In this document: positions 8,655-17,348 of the stretch, in pieces | How positions within the stretch are numbered: position 1 is the stretch's first letter | Layout of the letters: every line of letters starts with the position of its first letter | Source: Betaproteobacteria bacterium | Lineage (GTDB): Bacteria; Pseudomonadota; Gammaproteobacteria; Burkholderiales; Casimicrobiaceae | Assembly: GCA_016720425.1 (NCBI GenBank) | Contig: JADKKQ010000009.1 | Location: 124,001-188,000 of the forward strand | DNA length: 64,000 nucleotides | Direction: 5' to 3' | The notes under the pieces: model-generated | The model's database searches: none | Seen by the model: only the letters and a program-made list of their open reading frames with translations | What the model was told of the DNA's origin: nothing | Translations under genes and position numbers: made by a program

Positions 8655-10247
8655 TTACGGCACTGGTGGCCATCTATTTGGGCAACCGCATCGCCGATCG
8701 ACGACACTCGAAATCGTAAATATCGTTGCAGCAACTGCACCACGGGACGCCAGATCGGGCCACCGCTGCGCGTCACCTGCTGCCGGAGCCGCCATTGCGT
8801 CTGCGGCGCGAGGCGGCGTGGAAACGACTCGGGCCCCCGTGTCCTTCAGCAGACGTTGGAATTCGGGTGACGCCATGATGATCGTTCCAGCGGCGCTGCG
8901 CAGTCGATCGACGGCCTCAGCCGGCAGCACGAAGGACGTCGGCTGCTGATTCAGGTAATCGAGTTCCGCCTTGTCTTTCAGTGCGGGGAACGAGACGTCG
9001 ATCGCATAGATCTCGGCGGTGGGGGCCAGCAATGCCTGCGCCACTGCCGGGTCCTTGTTGGCTGCCATCGCGGTCGAATTTCTGACCAGACGCATCGTTC
9101 GCCATCGCGCCGCCATGTCCTTGAGCAGTTCCACGGCTTCGTACGAGTAGCGATCGATCGGAACACCGGTCGCCTTCACCAGAATTTCCAATGTTCCCGG
9201 CGGCGCCTCGGACTGGTCCCAATCGGTCGGGGGAGCCGACAGCGAATTGACGATGAAGACAATGACCCTACGCACGCGATCAAGCGGCGTCGGCACGCCG
9301 GCATCGTGCAACGCCTCCATCAGTTCCAGTGAATCGAGTACACCACGCATGCCCACGTTGTCCGACACGCCCCCGTCCACCAGATGGAGGTAGGGCCGGC
9401 GCGCGCCGTCGGCGTAGGTTTCCGTCTCCTTGAGCCCTCGGATCGCGCGCGCCGCCGGACGTGGCGGCTCGGCGGACTCGGTAAACCGCTTCACCCAGGC
9501 GGGGATGACCGTGTTGCAGCCGCCACCGTAGTTGTTGATGGTGACAGGCGAGAGCACGACCGGCACCGCCGACGAGGCGGCGGCGGCGCGAGATAGCGGC
9601 ATGGCGCTGAGATCGGAACACAGGATGTCGAAAATGTTCTGGTTGAAGACGAAGCGGGCACCCGTCGAGATGTCGGTGGCCGACGCCAGGATCATCGGGC
9701 CGCTACCACGGTCGAGGTCGCCGAAGGTGGCACCTTCGAAGAGAACCTCGTCGTACAACTGTGCCGCCAATTCGGAACGACCCCAGTGCGTCGACGCCAG
9801 GCTGGCCCAGTTCGCCGGATTGAACGTACGGGCGATGATCTCGCCCTGCACATTCCGCTTGAGGAACCGCTGCTCGTACTCGGAGAACAGCCGGTCGCCG
9901 TAGAGCCCGTAGGCGAGTGCGGTGAAGCTGCCACCCGACACGCCGGTGATGATGTCGACGTGATCGAGCAGACTGCCCTTCTCACCCTTTGGCCCCACGA
10001 CTTCGGTACGGCGGAGAAACTCCAGGACGCCGTATGAAAAAGCGGCAGCGCGGGTGCCCCCTCCCGAGAAGGCGAGGATGACGATGTCGTCCTTGTCCTT
10101 GAAGTGCGCCTGCCGGGTCTGGAATCGGTATCCGGTGCTCGAGTCGGTGACGGCGAGCGATGGATTGACGGGACGGCTGGCACATCCAGCGAGCATCACG
10201 GTCAGCCCAAGGGACGCCAGTAGCGCCATGCGAAATCGAGTCGTCAT
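8655..10247 (-). CDS. Patatin-like phospholipase lipoprotein
   Basis: A 530-residue lipoprotein. Starting at ATG 10247, the signal sequence ends in a lipobox MLAGC with the lipid-bearing cysteine at residue 22. The patatin domain follows: the oxyanion loop SGGGTRAAAF at residues 61-70, the nucleophile motif GVSGG with Ser at 104, and the catalytic Asp in LVDGGVSDN. This Ser-Asp dyad hydrolyses acyl esters of phospholipids. The cysteine anchor would place it in the periplasm or on the outer membrane. The last 35 residues are low in family character. It follows the THPD membrane protein on the same strand at a distance of 54 bases and is probably co-transcribed with it. Confidence 0.85.
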   Translation of the reverse strand: MTTRFRMALLASLGLTVMLAGCASRPVNPSLAVTDSSTGYRFQTRQAHFKDKDDIVILAFSGGGTRAAAFSYGVLEFLRRTEVVGPKGEKGSLLDHVDIITGVSGGSFTALAYGLYGDRLFSEYEQRFLKRNVQGEIIARTFNPANWASLASTHWGRSELAAQLYDEVLFEGATFGDLDRGSGPMILASATDISTGARFVFNQNIFDILCSDLSAMPLSRAAAASSAVPVVLSPVTINNYGGGCNTVIPAWVKRFTESAEPPRPAARAIRGLKETETYADGARRPYLHLVDGGVSDNVGMRGVLDSLELMEALHDAGVPTPLDRVRRVIVFIVNSLSAPPTDWDQSEAPPGTLEILVKATGVPIDRYSYEAVELLKDMAARWRTMRLVRNSTAMAANKDPAVAQALLAPTAEIYAIDVSFPALKDKAELDYLNQQPTSFVLPAEAVDRLRSAAGTIIMASPEFQRLLKDTGARVVSTPPRAADAMAAPAAGDAQRWPDLASRGAVAATIFTISSVVDRRCGCPNRWPPVP

Positions 10248-10301
10248 TTGAAATCCATGCACGTTATGTTGGTGGCCGGACTGCCCAACAGCATCCGACG
10301 C

Positions 10302-11504
10302 CTACACCAACGCCTTCAGGAGCTTGAGCAACAAGTCCTTTAGCGGGATCTGCAGCGCGGCTACCACGAGCATCGGCAGTGCCATCGGTACCAGGATCTT
10401 CGCCAGCGACGCCTTGCCGATGGGCGCAATCCTCATCTTCGTCACGGCTTCGTACATTGCCGCCGCGTCCGCGACCGGACCGATCTCCGGGGCGTCGAGT
10501 AGCGGTGCATCGGCGACCGGCTGGCGCAGAATCCAGCGTCGATGCACGAGTCGTCCCTGCTCGCCGACCAGCGCCGCATACGCGGGAATCGCCCGGCCGC
10601 GCGCCGCCGCGAGCACCGGGACCAGCGCGAACAGCGGCAACAGCAGGAACAGCGTCCACAGGATCACGAAGGCGGCCGCCGGAAGCTTGTACGAAGCCAG
10701 CGCCTGGCCGTGATAGGCGACTTCGTGCGCCCAACGCGAAGCGATCGTCGCGGACAGCGCGAAGGTCACCATCGCGAACGCGCCGGGCAGCTTCTCGAGG
10801 AAGGCCAAACCCCCGGTCCGGTCGGGATGCGTCGGCACCAGCGACAGATCGAGCCGGCCCACCCGCCAGAACCAATAGACGACGAGCAGCAGGCGCCACA
10901 GCCAGCCGAAGACCAGCGCCAGGAAGATCGGCCGCACCACATAGGCGAACCACCAGCCGCCGAAGCCGAGCTTGTGATCGGCGCCGAGCGCCCAGGACAT
11001 GGCATCGGCGTGCAGTTCGGGCTGCTCGACCAGCGACCACGCCAGCGCAACGCCGAGCACGAACACCCACGGCAACGACGAGTCGCGCAGCCGACGCATG
11101 TCGACACCGACCTGCTCGAACTGGCGGCGCTGGTCGGGCTCGATGACCCCACTCGAAAGGAATTGCGGCAGCAGACGTCGTGCCGTCTTGTCCATCGCCG
11201 CCTCGGCCAGGATCAGCAGCGGGATGGCGAGCAGGCAGCGGACGTGGATACCGAAATGCTGCAGCAGCGGTTCACCGGCCTCGGCCGTCACCAGGCGTCC
11301 GGCGGTGAAGCCCCAGACGACGATCGGCAGCCAGGTCAGCAGCGCAAGAAACACCGCGCGGCGGCCGGCGCCCAAGCCGTTCGCTGGAACGAGTTTCAAC
11401 CGCCTGTACCAGCGCAGCGGCAGCTCGTTCTCAATCGGAGAAAACGCGCCCTCGGTCTCGATGTCGGGCATTGAGGCGGGCGGTGTCGTCGTTTTGGTCA
11501 TCAT
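10302..11504 (-). CDS. Polytopic inner-membrane protein with THPD motif (copy 2)
   Basis: About 400 residues, paralogous to the protein at 3867-5108. The shared loop RLDLSLVPTHPDRTGGLAFL is at residues 217-236, and an earlier shared block HVRCLLAIPLLILAE is at 87-101. Hydrophobic segments occur near 50-66, 88-102, 145-160, 188-212, 240-255, 270-290 and the C-terminus. Tandem ATG codons at 11504 and 11501 follow AAGAGAAG. Function unknown. In both copies the gene sits beside an envelope enzyme or channel, so a role in the cell envelope is a guess from context. Confidence 0.7.
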   Translation of the reverse strand: MMTKTTTPPASMPDIETEGAFSPIENELPLRWYRRLKLVPANGLGAGRRAVFLALLTWLPIVVWGFTAGRLVTAEAGEPLLQHFGIHVRCLLAIPLLILAEAAMDKTARRLLPQFLSSGVIEPDQRRQFEQVGVDMRRLRDSSLPWVFVLGVALAWSLVEQPELHADAMSWALGADHKLGFGGWWFAYVVRPIFLALVFGWLWRLLLVVYWFWRVGRLDLSLVPTHPDRTGGLAFLEKLPGAFAMVTFALSATIASRWAHEVAYHGQALASYKLPAAAFVILWTLFLLLPLFALVPVLAAARGRAIPAYAALVGEQGRLVHRRWILRQPVADAPLLDAPEIGPVADAAAMYEAVTKMRIAPIGKASLAKILVPMALPMLVVAALQIPLKDLLLKLLKALV

Positions 11505-11694
11505 TCTTCTCTTGCAACAGGATCGGGCCGCCGGTCGGGAGGATGCGACCGACGGCCCATGAACGCCACGATGGCGTACGGATCAAGCGAACGGTCGAGC
11601 CGTCCGGTCACGCCGCAGGTCGGGTGCCCGCCGTTGCGTGTCTTCGCCCTGCCCCAACCACGAGGTACTACGGCACAGACTCCTCGATATCAAT

Positions 11695-12600
11695 TCACCT
11701 GCCGGCGGCTTTGCTCCAGCTCGCATCCGGGTTGTACGCGGTCGTCGCCCGGGCCAGCGCCGCGGTGTCGGGCCCGAGGTTCTTCTGGTGCACGACGCCG
11801 TCCTTGTTGACGATGAATGTCATCACGCCCGTATCGCCGTAGTTCGCCGGCCATGCGATCAGCGCATAGCCTTCGGTCATCTTCCCGTTCCTGACGTAGC
11901 TCTTGGCACCTCCCGGTGCGTCCTTGCCCTGTGCGGTGAGGATCTTGTACACGTACCCGTGATACGGCTGTCCCGGCCTGGCGTCGGCGAACGACGGGCC
12001 CAGTGGGCTCTCCGGCTCACCCGGCAGCGACGCCCAGTACAGACCATCCCGCTTGCCCGGCGACGCCAACGAACGCATCGCGTACTGCTTGACGCCGTCG
12101 CCGTCGAGGTCCTTCGCCGCATATTCGTCCTGCGCGTCCGAATACGCCAACATGACCTGGATCGCCGCCAGCTCGTTGCGCCCGATTCGTCGGGTGCGCA
12201 TCTCGTCGGCCGCCAGCCGGGTGTCGAATTGCCAGCCGGCCGTCGACTTCACGATCGGAATCGGCAAAGTCCAGCCGTTCTTCCCGGCACCGAGATAGGC
12301 CTTGGCGTCGCCGGCCCGCACGATCGCGTGCGCCCGGCTCCAGGCCTCAAGGAAGGCGGTGACGTCGCCCGGATCGACGGTGCCGACCGGGATGTACTTT
12401 GTGTAGTCGGCGCCGATCACTGTCCTGATCGCGTCGTCGTCATGCCGGGCAATGCCATCGACCAGCGCGTCGGCCGCGGCCTCCGGCGTCGGGTACGCCT
12501 GCTGCGCCGACACCACGGGGGACAGCAGCAAAGCGGCAACGATCACCGCGAGGCCCAGGGGCCGCACCAAGCGGGGGTTCGAACGATTCTTTGCATTCAT
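11695..12600 (-). CDS. DUF2950 family periplasmic protein
   Basis: A 301-residue exported protein. ATG at 12600 is preceded by AGGAG nine bases upstream; the signal peptide ends in PVVSAQQ. The body matches the DUF2950 family: FDTRLAADEMRTRRIGRNELAAI in the middle, then YHGYVYKILTAQG and GYALIAWPANYGDTGVMTFIVN near the end. DUF2950 genes commonly sit beside DUF3300 genes, as here, where the stop of the DUF3300 gene lies 17 bases upstream. The biochemical role is not established. Confidence 0.85.
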   Translation of the reverse strand: MNAKNRSNPRLVRPLGLAVIVAALLLSPVVSAQQAYPTPEAAADALVDGIARHDDDAIRTVIGADYTKYIPVGTVDPGDVTAFLEAWSRAHAIVRAGDAKAYLGAGKNGWTLPIPIVKSTAGWQFDTRLAADEMRTRRIGRNELAAIQVMLAYSDAQDEYAAKDLDGDGVKQYAMRSLASPGKRDGLYWASLPGEPESPLGPSFADARPGQPYHGYVYKILTAQGKDAPGGAKSYVRNGKMTEGYALIAWPANYGDTGVMTFIVNKDGVVHQKNLGPDTAALARATTAYNPDASWSKAAGR

Positions 12601-12617
12601 CTGTTGACTCCTGGCCA

Positions 12618-14072
12618 TCATTTTCCGCGCCCGCCGGCACCTGCGGCGCGAGCACCGCCGCCGCCCCCACCGCCGCTCGCCGCGGCCTTCTGCGCCTGCG
12701 GCTTGGCCGCAGCGCCACCCCCCGTGGCCTTCTGCGGCTTCGCCGCAGCGCTGCCTCCGGCCGGCTTCTGCGGCCGGCTGCCGCCGTCTTCGCGTGCCTT
12801 GGGTGCTGAAGTCCTTTGTTGCGCCGCCTGCTTGCTGGCGTTCCCGCGATCGACCTGCTGCTTGGCCTTGCTGTCGCCGGCGTTCTTCAATGCATTGTCG
12901 CGCTCGGCTGATTTCGCCTTCTCGCGCGCAGCGCTGCGATCGGCCGTCTCGGCCTTCTGCCGGGCGTTGTCGCGATCCACGCTCTTCGCGCGTTCGCTGG
13001 CCGAGCCCTTGTCGACGGGAACGCCACGGTCCTGCATCGACTTCGCCGCCTTCTCGCGGCTGGCGTCCCGGCTCGCGTCCTTGCCGCGGTACTGCTCGCG
13101 ATTGCCCGCGTCACGTTTCTTCTCGAGGTTCTTGCGCGTCGTATCGCCACCACGATAGGGCGTGTTGCCACGCCGTTCCGGATTGTGGTTCCAGCTGGTC
13201 CGATTGCTGTCGACGTCGATCCGCCGATTGACGTTGATGTTGTTGTAGCGGTTGACGTTGATGTCGATGTCGCCGCGACCCCAGTTGCAGCCGCCCCACA
13301 GCGCATTGGACACGCCGATCCCCACCCCCCAGGCGATCCCGGTCATGATCGTCCGCGAGAACCAGTAGCCGGGCGGCGGCGGGTAGTAGTACGGCGGGTA
13401 CGCCGTATACGGCCACGGCCCGTAGACGACCGTCGGGTTGTACGCCGGCACGTAGACGACCGTCGGCTGCGCCGGCTCGATGACGATCACCTGCGGCGGC
13501 GGCGTCGACTGCTTCACCACCACCGTGGTGGTAGCCGGTGCCGCTTCGGGCACCGCGCTCGACACCTTGATCTGCTCGTTGGTCTTGAGGTTGCCCGCTT
13601 GCTGCGCCTTTTGCCGCAGCCGCTGGACCGCGTTCATGACGTCATCGGGTTGTGCCAGAAACGCGTCGCCCATGTTTCTCACCCAGTCGGGCTTCTCGCC
13701 CAACGTGATGAGCACCTCGGGAAACGCGACCAGCGAAGCGACCGATGGGTCCCAGGGCTCGTTCTCCACCATCTTCACCGCGTCGTCGCCCTTGGCATCC
13801 GGATGCCCCTTCGACCAAGCGGCCGCCGCCGCGAAATCGTCCGGATAGGTCGTCGCCATGAACAGTTGTGCCAGCAGCGAGTCCGGATACAGCGCGACCT
13901 GCGCCGTCATCTGCTCCAGCTGCTCGTTATTGAACGGCTTCGCGTCCTGCGCCTGTGCCGGCAAGCCGACAAGCCCCAGCAACAGCGTCAGTGCGCCGAT
14001 CACCCTGGACGCGGCGGAAATCAGCCTGGCCGGCAGGCGAAACATCGCGACGGATCGAGCAGCGTTGTTCAT
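12618..14072 (-). CDS. DUF3300 family protein with long charged low-complexity tail
   Basis: A 484-residue exported protein. The signal peptide ends at PAQAQ near residue 42. Residues 45-260 match DUF3300 (MTAQVALYPDSLLAQLFMA, WDPSVASLVAFPEVL, PTVVYVPAYNPTVVYG). A Tyr/Pro-rich stretch and a glycine-containing segment follow. From about residue 265 the sequence becomes Asn-rich (DIDINVNRYNN) and then a long Lys/Arg/Asp/Ala tail ending in poly-Gly. The tail suggests a disordered region that may bind wall or surface polymers. The gene overlaps the upstream gene by four bases and leads into DUF2950. Confidence 0.8.
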   Translation of the reverse strand: MNNAARSVAMFRLPARLISAASRVIGALTLLLGLVGLPAQAQDAKPFNNEQLEQMTAQVALYPDSLLAQLFMATTYPDDFAAAAAWSKGHPDAKGDDAVKMVENEPWDPSVASLVAFPEVLITLGEKPDWVRNMGDAFLAQPDDVMNAVQRLRQKAQQAGNLKTNEQIKVSSAVPEAAPATTTVVVKQSTPPPQVIVIEPAQPTVVYVPAYNPTVVYGPWPYTAYPPYYYPPPPGYWFSRTIMTGIAWGVGIGVSNALWGGCNWGRGDIDINVNRYNNINVNRRIDVDSNRTSWNHNPERRGNTPYRGGDTTRKNLEKKRDAGNREQYRGKDASRDASREKAAKSMQDRGVPVDKGSASERAKSVDRDNARQKAETADRSAAREKAKSAERDNALKNAGDSKAKQQVDRGNASKQAAQQRTSAPKAREDGGSRPQKPAGGSAAAKPQKATGGGAAAKPQAQKAAASGGGGGGGARAAGAGGRGK

Positions 14073-14563
14073 AGCCCCACCGCCTTTTTCACTTCGGTGA
14101 TGAATGCCTGCTCCTTGTCGCTCACGCGCACCCCGCCAAAGCCCAAGAATCCGCCTTCCTTGGACGCACTCGCCGCCTTCTCGGCCACGCCCACCAGCAT
14201 CGTCTGATAGGCGCTCGCTTCGGCGGGCGAGCCTTTGGCCGCGACCAAACCCGCGGCGGACTTGACGCGTTCCAGCACAGCGGCCTTGAAATTCTGCATC
14301 TGCTGCTCACGCGAGCCTTCGCCGAGCAGCGCTTTCGGGTCCGGCATGCCGGGGATGCTGCGATCGGCGCCGAGCGCGGCAAAGAGCTCCAGGCCGCCGT
14401 GGGTCTTGATTGCGTCCGCCATGACGCCCGCACCGGCAGCCGCCTCCTTGATCGAGGAAAACAGCCCCGAGGGGTCGGCGGCAACCGTGCCGCCCGAGAC
14501 GAGCGACGGCGCGAGCCGCAAAAGCGCCCATTCATCCGTAGTGAAAGTGTCCTGCTTGGCCAT
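14069..14563 (-). CDS. Hypothetical alanine-rich helical protein
   Basis: A 164-residue protein from ATG 14563. It has no signal peptide and looks mainly helical. Visible blocks are DEWALLRLAPSLVSGGTVAAD, GMPDPKALLGEG and KEGGFLGFGGVRVSDKEQAFI. I do not recognise a named family. It overlaps the DUF3300 gene by four bases (ATGA) and follows the DUF937/OmpA gene at about 100 bases, so it belongs to the same transcription unit. Confidence 0.6.
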   Translation of the reverse strand: MAKQDTFTTDEWALLRLAPSLVSGGTVAADPSGLFSSIKEAAAGAGVMADAIKTHGGLELFAALGADRSIPGMPDPKALLGEGSREQQMQNFKAAVLERVKSAAGLVAAKGSPAEASAYQTMLVGVAEKAASASKEGGFLGFGGVRVSDKEQAFITEVKKAVGL

Positions 14564-14666
14564 GAACTGCTCCCTGGTTGTGCATTTGACGACTGCGCGG
14601 CCGCCGTGGACGTGCGTGGCGACCCGCCGGGTCGTCACGCACAGGCTCGAAAGCCGCATTGGGACG

Positions 14667-15809
14667 TTATTGCTTGTTGACCTCGACCCGGCGCGCTTCG
14701 GCGTCGCCCCCACCGGCACCGATCTCGACGAAGGACGGCGGCTTCAATTCCATGTTCGCCTCCGCCACGCCGGCGGCCTTCAGCGCATCGCGGACAGCGC
14801 CCGCGCGGGCTGGCAGCTCCTCGTTCTTCGCCACGTCGCCGGTCTTGTCGGTGTAGCCGGTGATGGCGATCTTGAGGTTGTCCTTCTTGATCAGGTCAGC
14901 GACCGCCGCAATCACCTTGCCGCCGTCCGCACCGACGACCGCCGCGCCGACATCGAAGTAGACCTTGGCCAGCAGCGAAGCGGCGACAGCGGCGGGCATC
15001 GGTGCTGGAGCCGGTGCGCCCACCCTGGGCGCCGGAGCGAGCGCGGGCGTCGGGGCCGGTTTGCCGCCGAACATGTTCCACAGCAAGAGCAGCACCACCG
15101 CCCCGATCAGCCACGGCAACCAGCGCATGAACCCGGACTTGGTCGACGTCGTCGCGGCGGCGGCCGCACTGGCCGCAGCCCCCGCCCCGCCGGCCACCGC
15201 AACCCCGGCGCGGCGCGCCGCCTCCGCCGCCGGCCCGGTGATGCCGCCAATGAACGCCGCCGGGCTCGCGATGCCGAGCGCCTCGGTCAGGCGGCTGTCC
15301 AGCGCACCCCGCAGGTTCGGTCCTTGGTCGGCCAGCAGCGACGCCAAGGAACTCGCATTGAGGCCGTTGTCGCCGATGAACTTCTTCAGGAACGCGAGCA
15401 ACAACGGCACCACCATCGCCAGCAGATTGGTCGCCGACGAAGTCTTGATCCCACTGCTCGATGACAGCGCACTCACCAGCGCCCCGCTCTTGTCGCCGAA
15501 CAACGCCGGCACCAGGCTGCTCGTTCCCGTCTTCAACAGGGCATTGACGCCCGAGCCGCCGCCACCGAAGAGACCGGCAAGGTTGCCCAGCAAGTTCACG
15601 TCGAGGTTCGCACCGTTGATCAGCGACAGCAGCCCGCCCGCGCCGTCCGGCGTCGCCCCCTTCTGGACGATGCCGCCCAGCACCGCCGGCAAGAGCGACG
15701 TCAACGCCGACTGCGTCGGACCCTGGGATTCGCCCAGGAACTGCCCGGCGAGCTTCGAGAAATCGCCGCCCAGTGCTTGCTGGGCGAGCGAGAGCAGATT
15801 GGCACTCAT
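14667..15809 (-). CDS. DUF937 plus OmpA-like peptidoglycan-binding fusion
   Basis: A 380-residue protein. The N-terminal 130 residues match DUF937 (LLSLAQQALGGDFSKLAGQF, LLPAVLGGIVQKG). A second helical region with Gly/Ala stretches follows. A single membrane segment WLPWLIGAVVLLLLWNMF lies near residue 240, then a Pro/Ala linker, then an OmpA C-terminal domain with ITGYTDKTGD and a following NEELPARAGAVRDAL, the peptidoglycan-contact helix. The arrangement would put DUF937 in the cytoplasm and the OmpA domain in the periplasm touching the wall. ATG 15809 is chosen over the upstream ATG because of the purine run just before it. Confidence 0.8.
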   Translation of the reverse strand: MSANLLSLAQQALGGDFSKLAGQFLGESQGPTQSALTSLLPAVLGGIVQKGATPDGAGGLLSLINGANLDVNLLGNLAGLFGGGGSGVNALLKTGTSSLVPALFGDKSGALVSALSSSSGIKTSSATNLLAMVVPLLLAFLKKFIGDNGLNASSLASLLADQGPNLRGALDSRLTEALGIASPAAFIGGITGPAAEAARRAGVAVAGGAGAAASAAAAATTSTKSGFMRWLPWLIGAVVLLLLWNMFGGKPAPTPALAPAPRVGAPAPAPMPAAVAASLLAKVYFDVGAAVVGADGGKVIAAVADLIKKDNLKIAITGYTDKTGDVAKNEELPARAGAVRDALKAAGVAEANMELKPPSFVEIGAGGGDAEARRVEVNKQ

Positions 15810-15872
15810 GTTGGAACCCCCCCTGATTGCGTCTTTGTGAATGATTCTGCCGGACCCGGCCACGTGGTACGG

Positions 15873-16313
15873 CTAAGGCTTCTTGGCCGGCACGGCAGCG
15901 ATTACCTCGAGCTCGGCGTCGATCACCCCGGCGCGCACCATGCCCAGCTGGCGCGCCGCAGCGAGCGACACGTCGCCGACGCGATCCGCCTGAGTCGGCC
16001 CGCGATCGTTGACCCGCAGCGTGACGCTCTTCTTGTTCGTGGTGCTGGTGACCTTGACACGGGCGCCGAACGGCAGCGTCTTGTGCGCCATCGTCAGCGC
16101 ATCCGGGTTGAAAGCCTCGCCACTCGCGGTGCGTCGACCAGCAAACTTGCGGCCGTACCAGGCGAGCTTGCCCGATTCGACCGCGGCGGCCGGCTTGACG
16201 GTCGGGGCGGCGGAGGTTGCCGCGGCCGGCGCGGCGCTTTGGGCCGTGGCAGTGGAGATGGACAGAGCAAGCGCGACCGCGGCGACCGCGGCGTGAAAGA
16301 CGGACGACTTCAT
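15873..16313 (-). CDS. RlpA-like double-psi beta-barrel protein
   Basis: A 146-residue exported protein with a signal peptide ending in ISTATAQ. After an Ala/Pro linker, residues 50-135 match the RlpA double-psi barrel: YGRKFAGRRTASGEAFNP, MAHKTLPFGARVKV and LRVNDRGP. RlpA proteins act on or bind septal peptidoglycan as lytic transglycosylases. This copy has no SPOR domain and is short, so it is an RlpA-like enzyme and not a true RlpA. It lies at the head of a run of wall-directed genes on the same strand. Confidence 0.85.
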   Translation of the reverse strand: MKSSVFHAAVAAVALALSISTATAQSAAPAAATSAAPTVKPAAAVESGKLAWYGRKFAGRRTASGEAFNPDALTMAHKTLPFGARVKVTSTTNKKSVTLRVNDRGPTQADRVGDVSLAAARQLGMVRAGVIDAELEVIAAVPAKKP

Positions 16314-16777
16314 GCAATTCCCTCAGGTGGATTCTTTGATCGGGTCCGGCAGAGGCGTGCAGCCGGTACCGTCTTGCCTGGCATCTTCTTCGCACCTGCC
16401 AGTGTGATTGCGAGGTATCGAATCCTGCGGCCCTTATCGCTCATTGCCAGAGTCTTCGCAAACGCAGCAACTGAAGCCGTTCGGGGGCGCTCCGGACCCT
16501 GATCTTCGCGCAGACCGAATCGGTACCTCGCGTCTGCCATTTCATCGCTCCCCTTCATCAACTGGTCGACAGCAACCGCGTGCTGACGACGCGCAGCGTC
16601 CACGCCGGGCTGCCGGTGAGCGCGCAAAACTCTTCGCGCCACCAGCCGCACGGCGCCGGAGCCTCGCACCCAACTCCGAGAACGGCAACATGCCTCCCAC
16701 CGCAAGTCGCCAAAACCCGGCAGGCCGACGCCGCTGCATTACCGCGTCGCGGGCCTGCAGGCGTAGAGTGCGCCTCG
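16314..16777. other. Intergenic region, no supported gene
   Basis: 464 bases without a gene I can support. A minus-strand open frame (16310-16705) exists, but it lacks family features and overlaps the RlpA-like start, so I treat it as spurious. Probably the promoter region of the RlpA-like/DUF937/DUF3300/DUF2950 operon. Confidence 0.4.
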
Positions 16778-17305
16778 CTACTGCAGAGGTGCCACGACAA
16801 CGTACTGCACCGACGTCCCGACATACTGTGGCTGGTACCAGGTGCCGCCACAGTTGTTGTAGCCGATGCCGTTGACGACCACGACTTGGCACGCCGGCGG
16901 CAGCGTATAGACCATCGAACCGATCACCGCCGACGTGATCGCCGCGGTCGCGCCGATGGCAACACCGGTCGCGATCGGGTGGTGGTGGTCGTCCCAGTCG
17001 TTGTCCCAGCCGCCACGGCGATCCACGTCGACGTCGATATCGACATTGCGGTCGACGTTGACGTTGGTGTTCCTGTTGACGTTGGTGTTGCGATTGACGT
17101 TGGTGTTGCGATTGACGTTGGTGTTCTTGTTGACGTTGGTGTTGCGGTTGGCGTTGCCATCCCGGTTGCCGCGGTCGCTCACGTTATTGCGCGCGCCGCC
17201 GCCACCCTTGACGTCGCGGGCATCGACGGGCACCGAAGCTGTGAGCCCGATGGCAACGGCGAGGGCCGCAGCCACACCGGTGGGGAGGAATCGATTCATG
17301 TTCAT
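16778..17305 (-). CDS. Exported Asn-rich hexapeptide-repeat protein
   Basis: A 175-residue exported protein. ATG 17305 follows AGGAAAG; the signal peptide ends near PVDA. The middle is a run of the hexapeptide NTNVNR or NTNVNK, encoded by an 18-base tandem DNA repeat at 17058-17147, leading into DVDVD repeats. The C-terminal third has a Gly/Ala-rich segment (ATGVAIGATAAITSAVIGS) followed by a conserved-looking end with two cysteines (PPACQVVVV and YNNCGGTWYQP). The same Asn-rich character occurs in the DUF3300 protein at 12618-14072. A surface or matrix role is a guess. Confidence 0.65.
   Translation of the reverse strand: MNMNRFLPTGVAAALAVAIGLTASVPVDARDVKGGGGARNNVSDRGNRDGNANRNTNVNKNTNVNRNTNVNRNTNVNRNTNVNVDRNVDIDVDVDRRGGWDNDWDDHHHPIATGVAIGATAAITSAVIGSMVYTLPPACQVVVVNGIGYNNCGGTWYQPQYVGTSVQYVVVAPLQ
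17058..17147. repeat. 18-bp in-frame tandem repeat, five copies
   Basis: Five consecutive copies of TTGACGTTGGTGTTGCGA with small changes at the last bases, in frame with the gene at 16778-17305 and encoding its Asn-Thr-Asn-Val-Asn-Arg/Lys repeats. A degenerate sixth unit follows. Copy number could change by slippage without shifting frame. Confidence 0.85.
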
Positions 17306-17348
17306 GGTGTCTTTCCTGTTATGGCCTGGACGATGGTCAATGCGATGG

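Noticed and set aside
16310..16705. Minus-strand 131-codon frame in the gap before the RlpA-like gene
   Set aside because: No recognisable domain, Arg-rich composition, and it overlaps the start of the RlpA-like gene.
17058..17147. Regular repeats that could be taken for a CRISPR array
   Set aside because: There are no unique spacers; the repeat is 18 bp, contiguous and in frame with a coding sequence.
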